Source of the DNA: 2-02-FULL-43-11-A sp964477065
GTDB taxonomy: Bacteria > Patescibacteriota > Microgenomatia > UBA1406 > HO2-37-13b
Assembly (NCBI GenBank): GCA_964477065.1
Contig: CAYZCU010000013.1
Coordinates: forward strand, 1 to 23,957
Direction of reading: 5' to 3'
Length of the DNA: 23,957 bases
Every line of letters begins with the position of its first letter. Positions within the stretch are counted from its first letter, which is position 1. The notes below the pieces were generated by a model. The model made no database searches. It worked only from the letters and a program-made list of their open reading frames with translations, and was not told the origin of the DNA. The translations under genes and the position numbers were made by a program. Positions 22,484 to 23,957 of the stretch are shown in pieces.

Positions 22484-23957
22484 ATGTTATCAAAAGTTCG
22501 ATCAGCCACACTCGTTGGCATACAAGGATTTGGTGTCACTGTGGAGGTTGATTATTCACGCAAAAGCTTTCCGACATTCAAGATAGTTGGACTTCCACAT
22601 CAGTCTGTCGCTGAAGCTCGTGAGCGTGTGCGATCTGCCTTGAAAAATGCTCAATTCAAGATACCAAGTGCACGTATAACTGTAAACTTAGCTCCTGCAG
22701 ATATTCCCAAACGGGGATCACTTTTTGACTTGCCAATTGCTGTCGGATTATTAGTTTCAGCTGGAGTTATATCGCCTTCAGCAATTGAGAACAGGATTTT
22801 CATCGGAGAATTATCTCTTGATGGAGGTATTTCGCCCATCCCTGGTGTGGTCCCGATTACTTTGTATGCGAAGAGGGCAGGTATGCAGAGTATCTATATC
22901 CCATATGGAAATCAAGGTGAGGTTTCGACTATTGATGATTTTACCGTTGTGCCCGTACGAACGTTATCTGAAGTTGTTTCTCATCTTCGAAATGCACAAG
23001 CGCCCTGCGACCGCCAATTGACGTCGTGGAGTGATACTCTTGATGAGGCAACGTCTGTGACGATACCCATACAAGGCCAACTTGAAGCGCGACGAGCGCT
23101 TGAAATCTCGATAGCGGGCGGACACCATCTCTATATGAAAGGACCACCAGGGGTGGGAAAAACACTTATAGCACAAACGGCTCCGTATTTATTGCCCCCC
23201 ATGAATGTCGATGAATACTATGATGTGTTAGTCATTCGATCAGTGCAGAGCGAAAGTCCGGGGGAGCATATTGCCAGGCCGTTTCGTGCCCCACACAGTG
23301 CGATTACCCGACGATATCTGATAGGAGGGGGAACGTATCTGTCACCAGGGGAAGTGACATATGCCCACAATGGCGTACTTTTTCTTGATGAATTTCCACT
23401 TTTTAATAGGACGGTTATCGATGCACTCAGAAAACCACTCGATGATGGTTTTGTCGATATGAGTCACCTTCGGGGCACTGTTCGCATGCCAGCAAAATTT
23501 CTGCTTGTTGCAACAGGAAATATTTGTCCGTGTGGCTATCTGGGCCATCCAACGAAATCATGCACATGCACGCAACAAAGTATCTCTGCCTATAACCGGA
23601 AGCTTTCAGGTCCCATCATGGAGCGAATAGATCTGCATGTCAGACTTTATGATGTTCCCCAGGCAGAAATTGCTCACATGCAAACCTATTCGATCCAGGC
23701 TGTTCAACAGCGTATCCGACACGCTCGCGAAAGACAACGTGCGCGCTTTGAAGAGAACACACAGATGCTTAATGCGCACATTCCTCACAAAGACATTGAG
23801 AAGTACTGTCCATTGACGGAACAAGCAAAGAAGCTCCTTCTTGATGGCTATAAAAAACTTCGTTTTTCAGCGCGGTCATATTTTAAAACAATTAAAATAG
23901 CTCGAACCATTGCAGACATCGAAGGGAAAGACCCCATTGATGAACGACATATTGCAG
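22484..23957 (+). CDS. comM: ComM/YifB-type Mg-chelatase-like AAA+ helicase (3' end cut by window)
   Basis: ComM is a hexameric AAA+ branch-migration helicase that promotes integration of incoming DNA during natural transformation. The reading frame is open from ATG 22484 to the window edge, about 491 codons against roughly 500-510 for the family, so only the last few residues are missing. The N-terminus MLSKVRSATLVGIQGF matches ComM, and IVGLPHQSVAEARERVRSALKN is a family hallmark. Walker A GPPGVGKT is at 220-227 and Walker B FLDEF at D302-E303. The ATGNICPCGYLGHPTKSCTCT cysteine segment includes C348 and C350, and MERIDLHV follows. It is preceded by promoter element copy B and predicted to be leaderless. 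Confidence 0.95.
   Translation, partial: MLSKVRSATLVGIQGFGVTVEVDYSRKSFPTFKIVGLPHQSVAEARERVRSALKNAQFKIPSARITVNLAPADIPKRGSLFDLPIAVGLLVSAGVISPSAIENRIFIGELSLDGGISPIPGVVPITLYAKRAGMQSIYIPYGNQGEVSTIDDFTVVPVRTLSEVVSHLRNAQAPCDRQLTSWSDTLDEATSVTIPIQGQLEARRALEISIAGGHHLYMKGPPGVGKTLIAQTAPYLLPPMNVDEYYDVLVIRSVQSESPGEHIARPFRAPHSAITRRYLIGGGTYLSPGEVTYAHNGVLFLDEFPLFNRTVIDALRKPLDDGFVDMSHLRGTVRMPAKFLLVATGNICPCGYLGHPTKSCTCTQQSISAYNRKLSGPIMERIDLHVRLYDVPQAEIAHMQTYSIQAVQQRIRHARERQRARFEENTQMLNAHIPHKDIEKYCPLTEQAKKLLLDGYKKLRFSARSYFKTIKIARTIADIEGKDPIDERHIA

Noticed and set aside
1811..23957. TGA recoding (as in some Patescibacteria lineages).
   Set aside because: dnaA, trxB, the C39-like gene and rny all end at TGA exactly where the family ends, and no conserved domain runs across an in-frame TGA.

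Overview
The window looks like a chromosomal segment around the replication origin of a Patescibacteria (Candidate Phyla Radiation) bacterium. The indications are compact single-copy housekeeping genes, a PrgI / TraC-like / VirB4 cassette, an exported DUF5667-like protein, a CofE-like ligase, and an almost complete absence of Shine-Dalgarno sequences. TGA is read as a normal stop codon, so this is not one of the lineages that recode it. I cannot fix the class from sequence alone.

Layout. Positions 1-259 hold tRNA-Ala(GGC) inside an 8-bp-period CTAG repeat array, followed by alr (minus strand). Positions 1376-1810 are a probable oriC with four perfect DnaA boxes, followed by dnaA and dnaN. Positions 4463-7652 (minus) are a three-gene type IV secretion-like operon: a VirB4 ATPase, a TraC-like protein, and a PrgI protein with an extra beta domain. 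A HIT hydrolase gene lies just upstream of it. Next come trxB, an exported C39-like cysteine peptidase, tRNA-Pro(GGG), recA-recX, an RNase Y gene whose product lacks its membrane anchor, HU and a DUF5667-like exported protein. These are followed by an orphan ORF, a CofE-like ligase, an O-antigen-ligase-like membrane protein, an XRE regulator, and smpB-ssrA (tmRNA). Downstream of ssrA is a short accessory block on the minus strand: an alpha/beta hydrolase and two small unknown genes, with a pair of diverged ~49-bp repeats. The window closes with yidD and trmD (divergent), comFC, and comM, which runs off the right edge.

How the genes work together. dnaA, dnaN and oriC form the initiation region. 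smpB and ssrA form the trans-translation pair. recA-recX, comFC and comM are functions tied to recombination and DNA uptake. The most interesting observation is that comFC, comM, the recA leader region and the exported C39-like peptidase share one promoter architecture. It consists of two TTTCATAA-like direct repeats exactly 11 bp apart, with a -10-like hexamer starting exactly 27 bp after the first repeat. This is a candidate competence-type regulon signature.

A second window-wide pattern is that about fifteen genes have a -10 hexamer 5-9 bp (usually 6-8) upstream of ATG and no ribosome binding site, which predicts leaderless mRNAs. HU is the clear exception, with a strong Shine-Dalgarno site and a structured leader.
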